A stretch of DNA of 37,486 nt from assembly GCA_028684885.1 (NCBI GenBank), contig JAQUFB010000006.1:1-37486 (forward strand). Direction: 5' to 3'. This stretch comes from Sulfurovum sp. (GTDB taxonomy: Bacteria; Campylobacterota; Campylobacteria; Campylobacterales; Sulfurovaceae). Below the pieces are notes generated by a model. The model was not told the origin of the DNA. It searched no databases and saw nothing but the letters and a program-made list of their open reading frames with translations. Of the stretch, positions 22,284 through 31,208 are shown one piece after another; within the stretch, counting starts at the first letter, position 1, and each line of letters starts with the position of its first letter. The position numbers were made by a program, and so were the translations under genes.

Positions 22284-24557
22284 TTAGCTTCCTGCCTCTT
22301 CATTTTTGGTGGATGAAAAATCGACGCTTTTAAATCTATAAGAGGATAGCAAAGCCGCACTTAATCCCATATCATAGCTCGGATTAAGCGCAATATTTCC
22401 GCTCATAGATGTATCGATCTTAAACACACGGCTGAACGTGACACCATCGATTTCATATAGCACTCTCTGACCGTCATCGAGTCCTGTCTCTTTTGCAAAT
22501 GCAGCCGAACCCACCAGTTGTGCTTCACCTGTGATCGCCTCACATTTTGCCGTTAACGGCGAAAACTGTTCAACAGGATTGCAGTGATAGACCACGGGAC
22601 CCATATTCTTTGTACTCTCTACAGCCTCGATCGTCTGATCTAACGCTATGTTGACCTCGTCAAGAAGGTAGCCCCTATGCTCCCTGCCGCTAATATCAAA
22701 ATAGTCCGGCAGGTCGTCAAATGCTTCCTGTTTGAATCCCTGCAATTGGGGAAGTGCAGTTGTATATTCTATCGTATATTCGGCTTCAATTCCTATTGCA
22801 TTGGCAATGTCGTTAAGTATATAGCCGCCATATGACTTGGCCACATGCATCGGTACCAGACGCTTGTCGTTGCTGACCAGTGTTCCTTCCTGCTGATTCA
22901 TTGCCGGCATATCAAGGTCACCCTCTCCCAATGCGGAGAGTGTAAAGTCACCTTTGACATTGTATCCTACACTCATGCCTTCGATCTCATCATCCAGGTC
23001 GCAGATCAGTGATACACCCATCGCATTCCCCGCAGGCGGCACACATACGACATTGAATCCTGCATATCTTTCAAGCAGTGCAAGCAGTTTTGCGATATTT
23101 TCCGCTCTCGGGTGTGCATAGAGATCGCTTCCCACAACCAGAGAGAAGCCCTGTTTCTTGCTCAAAGCGTTCTGAAGCAGCCCGATCTCTTCACTGCTGA
23201 TCCCGCTTTGTGCTGCAAGCGTCTCCGGATCGAGTGTTTCCAGTACTGAAGTGATATTCTGAGGCATCGTTTCTGCTTCTCCGGACAACGCCAAAACCAG
23301 CTGCGCGGCTACCGCCTCTTCGCTACCCGGTGCATAGTGCATAAACTGGGTGACGATGTTTTTCATCTCCTCGTCACGTATCGGATGCAGGTAAGCAACC
23401 CTTGCTCTGTGCCATTTGCTCGCCATATTGATATGGTATTTCACATTCGGTGCATCATTATTGATACGTGTACCGAACACGATCACGCCTTTGGATTCGG
23501 ATATCTTCTTCAGTGTACCGCTAAAGAGGTTTTTGCCTGTAATGGAACCGTATGCCCGCATGAACTTCTGATAGGCCCTTGCCTCGTGGCAGATCAGTTT
23601 GGTTCCCTGCTTCTCTTTGATCTTTTGAAGGATCAGTGCCTCTTCATTGCTGATCTGCGGTGCGAAGAGGATACTCTGTGCATTCGCTACGGCATTTACA
23701 GCACTTTTAAATGCCTCTTTATCTTTGCTTACGCCTTCGTTGGCATAGTCAAACCCGTAACGTCCCGCACCGCACAGCGTGGAGAATTCCGCATGGTTGC
23801 TTACACGGTAGATCGTGTCTCTTTTGACCTCGTAGCTCATCTGGCACCCGCCGCCGCAGTGTGAACAGGATGAAGGGATCTTTGTAAGCTCCCATGCATT
23901 GGTACGATACTTGAAGTTCGTATCCACCAGCGCACCTACAGGGCAGACCGCTGCCGCTTCACCGAGGCTTGCATAGTTCTTCTCTTTCTTGACATTCACG
24001 ATACTGGATGAGTACCCTCCGAACTTCAGCTGAAGCGCTTCATCGCCCGTGATCTCCGTGGAGACCCTTACGCACTTCTCACACATGATACAGAGTGCCG
24101 GATCATAAGAGACATGTCCCCAGTTCTCTACGGGCCTGTGCTGGTCGCGCGCCGTAAAGGGCTGGTCTCCCACGTCAAACTCAAGTGTCTTGTTCTGAAG
24201 GTCACATTCCCCGCTCTGGTCGCATACGCCGCACTCAAGCGGGTGGTTGACATTATAAAGTTTCATAATGTTCTGACGTTCCCGGTAAAGCTCAGGAGTC
24301 TGCGTCATCACCACTGCACCGTCCGTTGCCTTCTCCTGGCAGGAGAGGATCGCACCGTCAACCCCTTCGACATTCACAAGACACATACGGCATGATCCGA
24401 TCGGCTGGGTTTTGGTCAAATAACACATTGTCGGGATATAGATGCCGTTTTCTCTTGCGATCTCAAGGATCGTCTTTCCGAAAGTGCTCTTGCACTCTTT
24501 TCCGTTGATAGTGACAGTGATCTCTTTTCCGAGTCCCAATGAATTATGTCTACTCAT
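22284..24557 (-). CDS. nuoG: Complex I subunit NuoG (copy 1, full cluster set)
   Basis: A 757-residue NuoG. N1b: C45, C56, C59, C73 (MCYLTKTQPIGSCRMCLV). N5: H105, C109, C112, C118 (HPLECGVCDQSGEC). N4: C156, C159, C162 (CIMCEKC) and C205 (CPVGAL). N7: C231, C234, C238 (CSHCGGGC) with C262 (LCGAG). All ligands of a canonical NuoG, including the off-path N7, are therefore present. The C-terminal molybdopterin-oxidoreductase-like domain is non-catalytic in this family. It starts one base after the FAD-fusion gene and ends one base before nuoG copy 2, so the three are tightly coupled. Confidence 0.93.
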   Translation of the reverse strand: MSRHNSLGLGKEITVTINGKECKSTFGKTILEIARENGIYIPTMCYLTKTQPIGSCRMCLVNVEGVDGAILSCQEKATDGAVVMTQTPELYRERQNIMKLYNVNHPLECGVCDQSGECDLQNKTLEFDVGDQPFTARDQHRPVENWGHVSYDPALCIMCEKCVRVSTEITGDEALQLKFGGYSSSIVNVKKEKNYASLGEAAAVCPVGALVDTNFKYRTNAWELTKIPSSCSHCGGGCQMSYEVKRDTIYRVSNHAEFSTLCGAGRYGFDYANEGVSKDKEAFKSAVNAVANAQSILFAPQISNEEALILQKIKEKQGTKLICHEARAYQKFMRAYGSITGKNLFSGTLKKISESKGVIVFGTRINNDAPNVKYHINMASKWHRARVAYLHPIRDEEMKNIVTQFMHYAPGSEEAVAAQLVLALSGEAETMPQNITSVLETLDPETLAAQSGISSEEIGLLQNALSKKQGFSLVVGSDLYAHPRAENIAKLLALLERYAGFNVVCVPPAGNAMGVSLICDLDDEIEGMSVGYNVKGDFTLSALGEGDLDMPAMNQQEGTLVSNDKRLVPMHVAKSYGGYILNDIANAIGIEAEYTIEYTTALPQLQGFKQEAFDDLPDYFDISGREHRGYLLDEVNIALDQTIEAVESTKNMGPVVYHCNPVEQFSPLTAKCEAITGEAQLVGSAAFAKETGLDDGQRVLYEIDGVTFSRVFKIDTSMSGNIALNPSYDMGLSAALLSSYRFKSVDFSSTKNEEAGS

Positions 24558-24558
24558 A

Positions 24559-26568
24559 TCACACCGCCACCATTGAAATATAATAACAACGCATACAGCG
24601 CTCAGCTTCGGCGATCGCCTCTTCTCCTGTAAACCCGAGGTTTACCTCTCTGTTGTTGTCTTTTCGCTCATCTACACCGAGTTTTTCGCTGACCGCTCTT
24701 GGAAGGCCGGGCATCCAGCCGGTGATCTTTTCTTTCTTGTCGTATACTTTGAGCTTATTGAGGTGATCTTCCATGATCTCATCATCGGTAAGCGTACACT
24801 TGCCGTCATAGATATAGCGGCTGATCACCGATGCGGCACGTCTTGCCTGACCCACCGCATTGACGATCGTCATCGGACCGTATTCACAGTCACCTGCCGC
24901 AAAAAGGCCTGGACGGGAAGTCATATAGTCTTTTCCGTTCGTCAACAGCGTATTCCACGATGTCAACTCTATGTTCCACTCTTCAGGAATCAGCTGCAGA
25001 TCCGCTGCCTGTGAAACCGCCGGGATCAGGTAGTCACACTCGAGCTCAAAGTCGCCGTCTTCCATCTTGACAAGCTGCGCACGTCCGCCGTTTGGATCGG
25101 GGACCAGCTCGAACCTGTTGCACTTGAGCTTTGTGATCTTCTCGCCGTCATCGATGATTTCCTCGATCGCCGAGTAAAAGATGAACTCCACACCCTCTTC
25201 TACCGCTTCATGGTACTCTTCGTAGGTCGTATTGCGGATGATCGTCCCCTCATCACGGCGGTACAGCATGATCACTTTCTTCGCGCCTTCACGCACAGAA
25301 CAGCGTACAACGTCCATTGAGGTAAACCCACCCCCGACACAGACGACTGTCTTGTCTTTCAGCTCATTGCTCGCCGGGCTTCCGATGCCGTACTTGCTCC
25401 AAAGGTTTACTTTGTCAAGCATCGCGATCGCACCCCAGTAACCGCCCATTTTCGGGTTTTCGTTCTCTGCATAGACCTTCTTGGAAAGTCTTGTACCAAA
25501 AGCGAGCAGTGTCGCATCATACTCCGCATCGATCTCCTTGAGACGATCAGCATCGACCCTGTGGTTATTGGTGATGCTTACTGTCGGCATCTGAAGGACA
25601 AACTCGATATCCTTGTTGTACTTGTCGATCGGCATACGGTACTCCGGTACACCTACGGCAACTTCGCCTCCGTTGACAGGAAGCTCTTCAAAGATATGTA
25701 CGTGAATCCCCTCCAGTGCCAGGTAGTAAGCCGCCGTAAGACCGGCAGGTCCTGCTCCGATGATCGCTACCTTTTTGCCGTCATTTCTAGGGGGCTTCGG
25801 TTCTTTCGGGTGCAGCCACGGGACCTGATGGTCCGTCTCATAGTCTGCTCCGATACGCTTCAGTTCCATGATCGAAATCGGCTCATCGAGGTTCGCTCTT
25901 CTACATGCATCTTCACACGGATGCGGACAGACACGCCCGCAGGTATGCGCAAGCGGCATCGTCTGTCTTGTTGCCTGAAGCGACTCGGTGAAGATCATAT
26001 CACGTACCCCTTCGATGTATGCCGGGATATCCACGTGTGCCGGACACATATCCGTACAGGGTGCCGTCACTTTGGCGATATAGGAAGTATCTCCGCCATA
26101 ATGTTTGGATGGTACCTGCGCATCGATACATCTGTCAAACTGCGCTTTATAGTGCTCCATCAGATCAAGGATAGGCTTGGGAACGGTCTTACCGATCTCG
26201 CACTTCGAAGTAGCCATCATTGTCTGAGAGACTTCCTTCAGATGGGCCACATCATCGTGCGTACCTTCGCCGCGTGCGATTTTATCGAGCAGGTCATACA
26301 GGATCCTGCCGCCCCAACGTCCCGGAGCACAACGGCCGCATGCCTCCGAGTACTGCTGATACTGTGCCGCATACTGGCTTGCCAGCTCAACCGCATCGAT
26401 GTCTTCGGTAAAGATGGCTACCCCATCCCATCCGATAAATGCTTTTGAACTCTTGTCTCCATGATAGGTTTCCGGCAGCTTGAACTCTGTTTCACTCCAC
26501 TCTTCAAGGGGTTTACCACGGTTGTCGATAAACTCGTCCCTCCAAGTTGAGAATACAATGTTTGACAT
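24559..26568 (-). CDS. NuoF C-terminal-domain remnant fused to a GltD-like FAD/NAD(P) oxidoreductase (complex I electron-input protein)
   Basis: A 669-residue protein in the nuoF position. Residues about 75-145 (EACGRCAPGRWGGRILYDLL ... SKCEIGKTVPKPILDLMEHY) align with the NuoF C-terminal N3-cluster domain, but the third ligand is Gly: C77-x2-C80-x2-G83 ... C123. The FMN/NADH-binding domain of NuoF is absent. Residues about 165-245 are the GltD/NfnB-type domain with C171-x3-C175 and C210-x3-C214-x3-C218-x3-C222. FAD binding is GAGPAG (271-276) within KKVAIIGAGPAGLTAAYYLA; NAD(P) binding is VVCVGGGFTSMDVVR, and FAAGDCEYGPMTIVNAVGQA closes the FAD site. A CxxC (658-661) sits at the end. The probable role is feeding electrons from NAD(P)H or another donor into NuoG. 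The fusion is seen directly; electron flow is inference. Confidence 0.9.
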   Translation of the reverse strand: MSNIVFSTWRDEFIDNRGKPLEEWSETEFKLPETYHGDKSSKAFIGWDGVAIFTEDIDAVELASQYAAQYQQYSEACGRCAPGRWGGRILYDLLDKIARGEGTHDDVAHLKEVSQTMMATSKCEIGKTVPKPILDLMEHYKAQFDRCIDAQVPSKHYGGDTSYIAKVTAPCTDMCPAHVDIPAYIEGVRDMIFTESLQATRQTMPLAHTCGRVCPHPCEDACRRANLDEPISIMELKRIGADYETDHQVPWLHPKEPKPPRNDGKKVAIIGAGPAGLTAAYYLALEGIHVHIFEELPVNGGEVAVGVPEYRMPIDKYNKDIEFVLQMPTVSITNNHRVDADRLKEIDAEYDATLLAFGTRLSKKVYAENENPKMGGYWGAIAMLDKVNLWSKYGIGSPASNELKDKTVVCVGGGFTSMDVVRCSVREGAKKVIMLYRRDEGTIIRNTTYEEYHEAVEEGVEFIFYSAIEEIIDDGEKITKLKCNRFELVPDPNGGRAQLVKMEDGDFELECDYLIPAVSQAADLQLIPEEWNIELTSWNTLLTNGKDYMTSRPGLFAAGDCEYGPMTIVNAVGQARRAASVISRYIYDGKCTLTDDEIMEDHLNKLKVYDKKEKITGWMPGLPRAVSEKLGVDERKDNNREVNLGFTGEEAIAEAERCMRCYYISMVAV

Positions 26569-26570
26569 AA

Positions 26571-26960
26571 CTACTCAGCCTTCTCTTCTTTTGCAGCTTC
26601 TACTTCTGCTGCCGCTTTTGCCGCTTTTTCAGCTTCTCTCTGTGCCTGAGCTTCAGCCTCAGCTTTTGCAGCAGCTTCTGCTTCTGCTTTTGCAGCTTCT
26701 GCTGCCTCTGCACGCGCTTTTCTTGTCTCTTCACTGACCTTTTTCACCACGATGGTCCAGTCCACTTCATTGAACTTCAGTGAGTTCATCAGGTCATGCC
26801 CCTGCGCTCTTACCAGATCTGCAGACTTCTGGATCGAACCGAAATCACCGACCTCAAAGAGGAAGATACCCACTTCATCGACATGCAGTCCCGTATCCAT
26901 CAGTTCGACCATTCTGTCATAGAAGTCGTCTTTCAAATGTCTTAAATCATATCTTCTCAT
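26571..26960 (-). CDS. NuoE-position small protein (HP1264/Cj1575c-like) with Ala/Glu/Lys-rich tail
   Basis: A 129-residue protein in the nuoE position. Residues 1-75 (MRRYDLRHLKDDFYDRMVEL ... VGIFLFEVGDFGSIQKSADL ... NSLKFNEVDWTIVVKK) match the short proteins that replace NuoE in Helicobacter (HP1264) and Campylobacter (Cj1575c), as far as I recall. It has no cysteine at all, so it cannot carry the [2Fe-2S] N1a cluster of true NuoE. Residues about 76-129 form an extra low-complexity Ala/Glu/Lys helix, encoded by GCAGAAGC-like repeats. It lies 2 bases before the FAD-fusion gene. Its function is unknown, probably a structural adaptor of the input module. Confidence 0.82.
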   Translation of the reverse strand: MRRYDLRHLKDDFYDRMVELMDTGLHVDEVGIFLFEVGDFGSIQKSADLVRAQGHDLMNSLKFNEVDWTIVVKKVSEETRKARAEAAEAAKAEAEAAAKAEAEAQAQREAEKAAKAAAEVEAAKEEKAE

Positions 26961-26998
26961 CTAACATATCCTTTGCAGTTCATTTTTTCCAACGCTTC

Positions 26999-28231
26999 TC
27001 ATCTATCAACTTCACCGAATACGATATTGGTCGTACCAATGATCGTAACGACGTCTGCAATGTATGTTCCCACAAGGATCTCCTGAAGCAATCCTGTATG
27101 GAAGAAGCTCGGTGCTCTACACTTCAATCTGTAGGCATACGGCTCACCTTCGGATTTGATATAGAATCCCAGTTCGCCTTTGGGAGACTCGGTCGGTACA
27201 TAGACTTCGCCTTTTGGCGGTCTCATCCCCTGAGTCACAAGCACAAAGTGCTGCATCAATGCATAGTTTTGTGTCATGATCTCCTCTTTGGGCGCAGAGA
27301 TATACTGCGGTGCATGTGCCATAAGCCTAGGCTCTGTCTTTTTGTACATCGGGATCAGCTGTCTAAGGATACGTGTAGACTGTTTCATCTCTTCCATATA
27401 GAGGCGGTAGCGTCCGTAGGAGTCACAGGTTTCCGCTACAGGGATATCGAAGTCAAGCTCGCTGTAAAGCTCGTAAGGCTCCTCTTTTCTGATATCATAC
27501 TTCACCCCTGAACCTCTGAGCATCGGACCGGTACATCCCCATGAGAGTGCCTCTTCCGCCGAGATCACACCGACATCCTCAAGACGCATTTTCCAGATAC
27601 GGTTCTCTGTAAGGAGCGCTTCGTAGGTGTGTTCAACTTCATAGTCCACCTTGTCACAGAACGCGGCAAGGTTTTCCAGCCACCCTGCAGGAAGATCCAA
27701 CGGTACACCGCCGATACGTACAGAGGAGTGAGTCAATCTCGCACCACAGTAATCCTCCATAAGGTCCATCGCATACTCACGCTCTCTGAAAGCATAGAGG
27801 AATACCGACATCGCACCGACATCGAGCGCATGCGTTGCAAGGAAGAAGAGGTGGGAGATCACACGGTTAAGCTCAAGCAGCATCGTTCTGATCACCTGTG
27901 CACGTCTTGGTGCTTCGATACCGAGAAGTTTCTCTACCGCCAATGCATAGGCATAGTTGTTTGCCGTTGATGCGATATAGTCAAGTCTGTCCGTTGTCGG
28001 GAGAAACTCATTGTAGGTCATGTTCTCCGCCATCTTTTCGATCCCTCTGTGAAGGTAACCGATATCAGGATAGGCTTTGACTACCTGCTCACCGTCAAGT
28101 TCCAGTACGAGTCTCAACTGTCCGTGTGCAGAAGGGTGCTGAGGACCGAAGTTGATCACCATGGTGTTATCATCACGCTCAAAATTGAGGTTTTCAAAAA
28201 ACGGGGTTAATTTATTGGGTTGTTGGCTCAT
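26999..28231 (-). CDS. nuoD: Complex I subunit NuoD (49-kDa type)
   Basis: A 410-residue quinone-site subunit related to the [NiFe]-hydrogenase large subunit. [20 protein letters not shown] includes the His of the quinone site, followed by [20 protein letters not shown] and [20 protein letters not shown]. The C-terminus [20 protein letters not shown] then [18 protein letters not shown] is the family's conserved end (the usual final D-x-D-R appears as EVDR). NuoC and NuoD are separate genes here, unlike E. coli. It starts 8 bases after nuoC. Confidence 0.96.
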   Translation of the reverse strand: MSQQPNKLTPFFENLNFERDDNTMVINFGPQHPSAHGQLRLVLELDGEQVVKAYPDIGYLHRGIEKMAENMTYNEFLPTTDRLDYIASTANNYAYALAVEKLLGIEAPRRAQVIRTMLLELNRVISHLFFLATHALDVGAMSVFLYAFREREYAMDLMEDYCGARLTHSSVRIGGVPLDLPAGWLENLAAFCDKVDYEVEHTYEALLTENRIWKMRLEDVGVISAEEALSWGCTGPMLRGSGVKYDIRKEEPYELYSELDFDIPVAETCDSYGRYRLYMEEMKQSTRILRQLIPMYKKTEPRLMAHAPQYISAPKEEIMTQNYALMQHFVLVTQGMRPPKGEVYVPTESPKGELGFYIKSEGEPYAYRLKCRAPSFFHTGLLQEILVGTYIADVVTIIGTTNIVFGEVDR

Positions 28232-28239
28232 CTTCCCTC

Positions 28240-29022
28240 CTACTTTCTTTCATCAAGCTGTTTTGTGCCAGCATTGTAGTTGACAAGGATCGTTTCGCTG
28301 TACTCGATCGCCTGCTCTTTTTCGCCCTCGCTGATATCAGCACCGAACGGTACTTCATATCCTACACGCGAGAAGCGTTTCGTATCATATCTCTCTACTT
28401 TTGCCGGATCTCTGTTCTCAGGCCCGATGATATCTCTGTACTCTTTGCCGAAGATCTTGTCTACCTCATACCATGATGCAAACTCGTCACCATGCAGCGG
28501 ATAGGTCTTGAGCAGCGGATGCCCTTCCCAGTCATCAGGCATAATGATACGTTTAAGGAACGGATGGTTGTTTACTTTGATACCGAACATATCATACATT
28601 TCGCGTTCTGCAAAGTTTGCTGATTTATACAGCGGTACGATACTCTCGATCGCCTCACCCTTTTTGATACGGCAAACGACCCTTACTCTCTTCGCTTCAG
28701 CATGATTAAGCAGCTGGTAGAAAAGCTCGAACTCCCCATCCTGCGCCAGGTAATCCACAGCAGACTGCTCAGAACACTGCTTATAGCCGCACTCGTCTCT
28801 CAGCGTCTTGATCACGGCAAAGTTCTCCGATGCATCGATATGGACGACCAGTTGACCCACTTCGATATAGGACTCTTTTACCTGGCTTCCAAGCGCATTC
28901 ACCACTGTTTCAAAGTGTGAACCCTCTTCTACCTCTTCTCTCGGTACACGCGGTGCCACCCAGAATCTGTCCGTGTAGTACGATTTTCCCTGTACATTGT
29001 CTTTTGGCGTATACTTTCTCAT
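28240..29022 (-). CDS. nuoC: Complex I subunit NuoC (30-kDa type)
   Basis: A 260-residue peripheral-arm subunit. The family core is [40 protein letters not shown] and [20 protein letters not shown] (the usual ERE-x-YDMFGI and [18 protein letters not shown]). There is an extra charged N-terminus of about 35 residues ([20 protein letters not shown]) and a C-terminal tail beyond the core. The ATG overlaps the nuoB stop as TAATG. Confidence 0.95.
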   Translation of the reverse strand: MRKYTPKDNVQGKSYYTDRFWVAPRVPREEVEEGSHFETVVNALGSQVKESYIEVGQLVVHIDASENFAVIKTLRDECGYKQCSEQSAVDYLAQDGEFELFYQLLNHAEAKRVRVVCRIKKGEAIESIVPLYKSANFAEREMYDMFGIKVNNHPFLKRIIMPDDWEGHPLLKTYPLHGDEFASWYEVDKIFGKEYRDIIGPENRDPAKVERYDTKRFSRVGYEVPFGADISEGEKEQAIEYSETILVNYNAGTKQLDERK

Positions 29023-29540
29023 TACACTAACCTCAAGTTCTGTTTTGTATTCTTGTTCATGTTCGCTGACTCTTTTCTGATCTTCTTCTGAAGCATCATC
29101 AGTGCATACTGCAGTGTCTCAGGACGCGGTGCACATCCGGGAAGATAGATATCCACCGGCACGATACGGTCTACACCCTGTACCGTTGCATAGGTATTGA
29201 ACATACCGCCCGTATTTGCACATGATCCCATGGAGATGACCCATTTCGGTTCGCTCATCTGGTCATAAAGTCTTCTGGCAAACTCAGCGTGTTTTTTGGA
29301 AAGCGTCCCTGCAAGGATCATCACGTCAGATTGTCTCGGGGATGCCCTGAAGATCGTTCCGAAACGGTCGAAATCATATCTTGCACCACCCGCGGCCATC
29401 ATCTCGATCGCACAACATGCCAAACCATAGGTTAGCGGCCAAAGCGAGTTTGAACGCCCCCAGTTTACTAAATGATCTACCGTAGTCAACGCTATCGGCA
29501 AGCCTGCTGATGAGGCATAATTTACTTGATGCTGTGCCAT
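29022..29540 (-). CDS. nuoB: Complex I subunit NuoB (PSST type, cluster N2)
   Basis: A 172-residue subunit that holds the terminal [4Fe-4S] cluster N2, next to the quinone site. The ligands C42 and C43 ([11 protein letters not shown]), C107 (MGSCANTGG) and C136 ([10 protein letters not shown]) are all present, with [19 protein letters not shown] between them. The start lies inside the end of nuoA (19-base overlap), giving [10 protein letters not shown]; this overlap may be real or the start may be a few codons later, but no better Met is available before the conserved core. Confidence 0.95.
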   Translation of the reverse strand: MAQHQVNYASSAGLPIALTTVDHLVNWGRSNSLWPLTYGLACCAIEMMAAGGARYDFDRFGTIFRASPRQSDVMILAGTLSKKHAEFARRLYDQMSEPKWVISMGSCANTGGMFNTYATVQGVDRIVPVDIYLPGCAPRPETLQYALMMLQKKIRKESANMNKNTKQNLRLV

Positions 29541-29911
29541 TCAAGTGCTCCTTTCTTCCATGCATAAATAAATCCGATTGCAAGCAAAAGGATAAACAGA
29601 ATCATCTCAGCGAATCCGAACCATCCCAGCAGCTTAAAGTCAATCGCCCATGGGAACATAAAGATAATCTCTACGTCAAACAGGATAAACAGCAGGGCTA
29701 TCAGATAGAACTGTGCCGAGATCGTGTTTGGCTGCTTGGTTACCTCCGGTCCACATTCGTAGATCGTCAGTTTAAGCTTTTCAGTGTCGAGCCTTGCAAG
29801 TTTTCTACTTACAAAACGCGCTGCAAAAAGAGTCGCCGGAAAGGCAACCGCAGTAAGTGCAAACAGAAGAAAAACACCAAAATACGGGTGCTCTGTAATT
29901 ACGTGAGTCAT
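29522..29911 (-). CDS. nuoA: Complex I subunit NuoA
   Basis: A 129-residue, three-helix membrane subunit. [10 protein letters not shown] is the conserved loop with the quinone-site-proximal Cys (usually YECG). [13 protein letters not shown] and [20 protein letters not shown] are helices 2 and 3, with the family's Glu/Asp residues. The first gene of the operon; AAGGGAT lies 7 bases before the ATG. Confidence 0.95.
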   Translation of the reverse strand: MTHVITEHPYFGVFLLFALTAVAFPATLFAARFVSRKLARLDTEKLKLTIYECGPEVTKQPNTISAQFYLIALLFILFDVEIIFMFPWAIDFKLLGWFGFAEMILFILLLAIGFIYAWKKGALEWHSIK

Positions 29912-29978
29912 TATTCATCCCTTACTTTAATTATCTCCCCCCTAATTCCAGGGCAGAGAATTCTCAGAATATGGAATT

Positions 29979-30006
29979 AATATAGCGAAAAGTTAATTAA
30001 AGTCAT
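29979..30006 (-). promoter_or_regulatory. Candidate promoter of the nuo operon
   Basis: Minus-strand TATATT (29979-29984) with ATGACT (30001-30006) 16 bases upstream, giving a leader of about 60 bases to nuoA. The -35 is weak. The divergent rhodanese gene starts about 130 bases away, and the AT-rich interval probably holds both promoters. Confidence 0.4.
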
Positions 30007-30138
30007 TGGGTAGTGTTGTATAGAAATTGTATGAATTTTGTGCTGTAACTAAGTGAAACAAAAATATCTCATAAGTAAAATATATAATTAAACCTCTTGT
30101 TACGTAAAATAGAAAATATGTGATAAGATAACAAAAAA

Positions 30139-30567
30139 ATGGCCAATCTGATGAAAAACGATACAAAACTTACCGATATGCTCTACTGGGCCGCACTGGC
30201 AGGTCTCATCTTCTGGTTCGCCTACTCCAAAGGGTGGATACTTGCCAATTTCGTCTCTGTCGATGCCTCAACAGCCGTTGCAATGATAGAGAATGATGAC
30301 AATGTCACACTCCTGGATGTCAGAACCGTTCCCGAATACAAAGAGGGGCATCTGAGAGATGCAACACTGATCCCGCTGCAGCAGCTCGACAGCCACATCG
30401 ATAAGCTCGCAGAGAGAAAAAAGACAAAGATCCTTGTCTACTGCCAAAGCGGCAACCGAAGCGTCGCAGCCTCACGTATCCTGGAGAAGCACGGATTTAC
30501 CCCGGTCAATGTCAGGGGCGGCATCCAGGCACTGAAAGGTGCCGGAGCAGAGGTTGTCAGGCAGTAA
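30139..30567 (+). CDS. Membrane-anchored rhodanese-domain protein
   Basis: A 142-residue protein with one N-terminal membrane helix (about 13-37, DMLYWAALAGLIFWFAYSKG) followed by a single rhodanese domain: VTLLDVRTVPEYKEGHLRDA, then the active-site loop ILVYCQSGNRS with the persulfide-forming Cys, and GFTPVNVRGGIQALKGAGA. It may move sulfane sulfur at the membrane, which would suit a sulfur-oxidising host; the substrate is not known. It is divergent from nuoA. No ribosome site is visible before ATG 30139 (AACAAAAAAATGG); the Met at 30151 is an alternative. A TAAGAT at 30124-30129 would start transcription almost at the ATG. Confidence 0.88.
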   Translation: MANLMKNDTKLTDMLYWAALAGLIFWFAYSKGWILANFVSVDASTAVAMIENDDNVTLLDVRTVPEYKEGHLRDATLIPLQQLDSHIDKLAERKKTKILVYCQSGNRSVAASRILEKHGFTPVNVRGGIQALKGAGAEVVRQ

Positions 30568-30596
30568 ACATTGTTTAGGGAGAAATTATCATTGAT

Positions 30597-30618
30597 GTCG
30601 GGGTGAGGACACCCCGAC
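30597..30618. terminator. Strong symmetric hairpin between convergent genes, possible bidirectional terminator or repeat
   Basis: GTCGGGGTG-agga-CACCCCGAC, perfect 9-bp arms, sitting between the rhodanese (plus) and lipoprotein (minus) stops. No T-run follows on either strand, so it may be a dispersed palindrome that stabilises 3' ends rather than a true terminator. Confidence 0.55.
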
Positions 30619-30650
30619 CTACACGATATCATTGTGCAAACGGCAACAGC

Positions 30651-31208
30651 CTACTGTATCCTGATCATACTATCATCGAGTATATTCTCTCTTTTCTCAG
30701 GGGAACTGCCATCATGCTCTAAATCATCCCCTTTGGCAAAGACCAATACATCCTCGTACTGATCAATATCTAGCATTGCAATCATACTATAACGTGTTTG
30801 CTCCAAGTTTTCCTCTTCATCTCCATTCGGTTCACCTACGATAACCTCTTCGCTGATTTTTGTCATATCAAACTCATACGCTTCATCACCATTTGAAGCT
30901 TGCACAAGATCACCAATCTTGTAACGAATTGTTATTACTTCATGATAAATGAGATCATCTTCATTACAACCAAACTCAGAATAAGTTTTTTTGTCAGCCT
31001 TTACTATAGTGTCAGAGATAAAGTGAGCTACAGTTTTCTTAGACTCTCCATAAAATTCATCATTCTTGCAGGGACTATATAAAGGTTCCCATACACCCAG
31101 TATCTTATTTTCTATGGTTTCATCAGTAGTATTTGTGCTTCCGCCCCCGCATCCTGTCATAAACAGTGTTCCCAATATCAGCGCTGTGTTTAAAAGATTT
31201 TTTGTCAT
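30651..31208 (-). CDS. Predicted lipoprotein of unknown function
   Basis: A 185-residue protein with a lipoprotein signal peptide MTKNLLNTALILGTLFMTGC (Cys20), then a Gly/Ser/Thr linker. The mature part begins KILGVWEPLYSPCKNDEFYG and contains VAHFISDTIVKADKKTYSEF and YHEVITIRYKIGDLV. Alternating strands and the N-terminal GVW resemble lipocalin-like or DUF-type beta proteins, but I cannot name a family. The acidic tail is DDLEHDGSSPEKREN. The start has GGGGAGA 5 bases upstream. It stands alone, convergent with the rhodanese gene, and is more AT-rich than its neighbours, which may mean later acquisition. Confidence 0.75.
   Translation of the reverse strand: MTKNLLNTALILGTLFMTGCGGGSTNTTDETIENKILGVWEPLYSPCKNDEFYGESKKTVAHFISDTIVKADKKTYSEFGCNEDDLIYHEVITIRYKIGDLVQASNGDEAYEFDMTKISEEVIVGEPNGDEEENLEQTRYSMIAMLDIDQYEDVLVFAKGDDLEHDGSSPEKRENILDDSMIRIQ

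Noticed and set aside
25561-26448. 295-residue plus-strand ORF opposite the FAD fusion gene
   Set aside because: Antisense shadow; the minus-strand frame has full FAD and cluster motifs.
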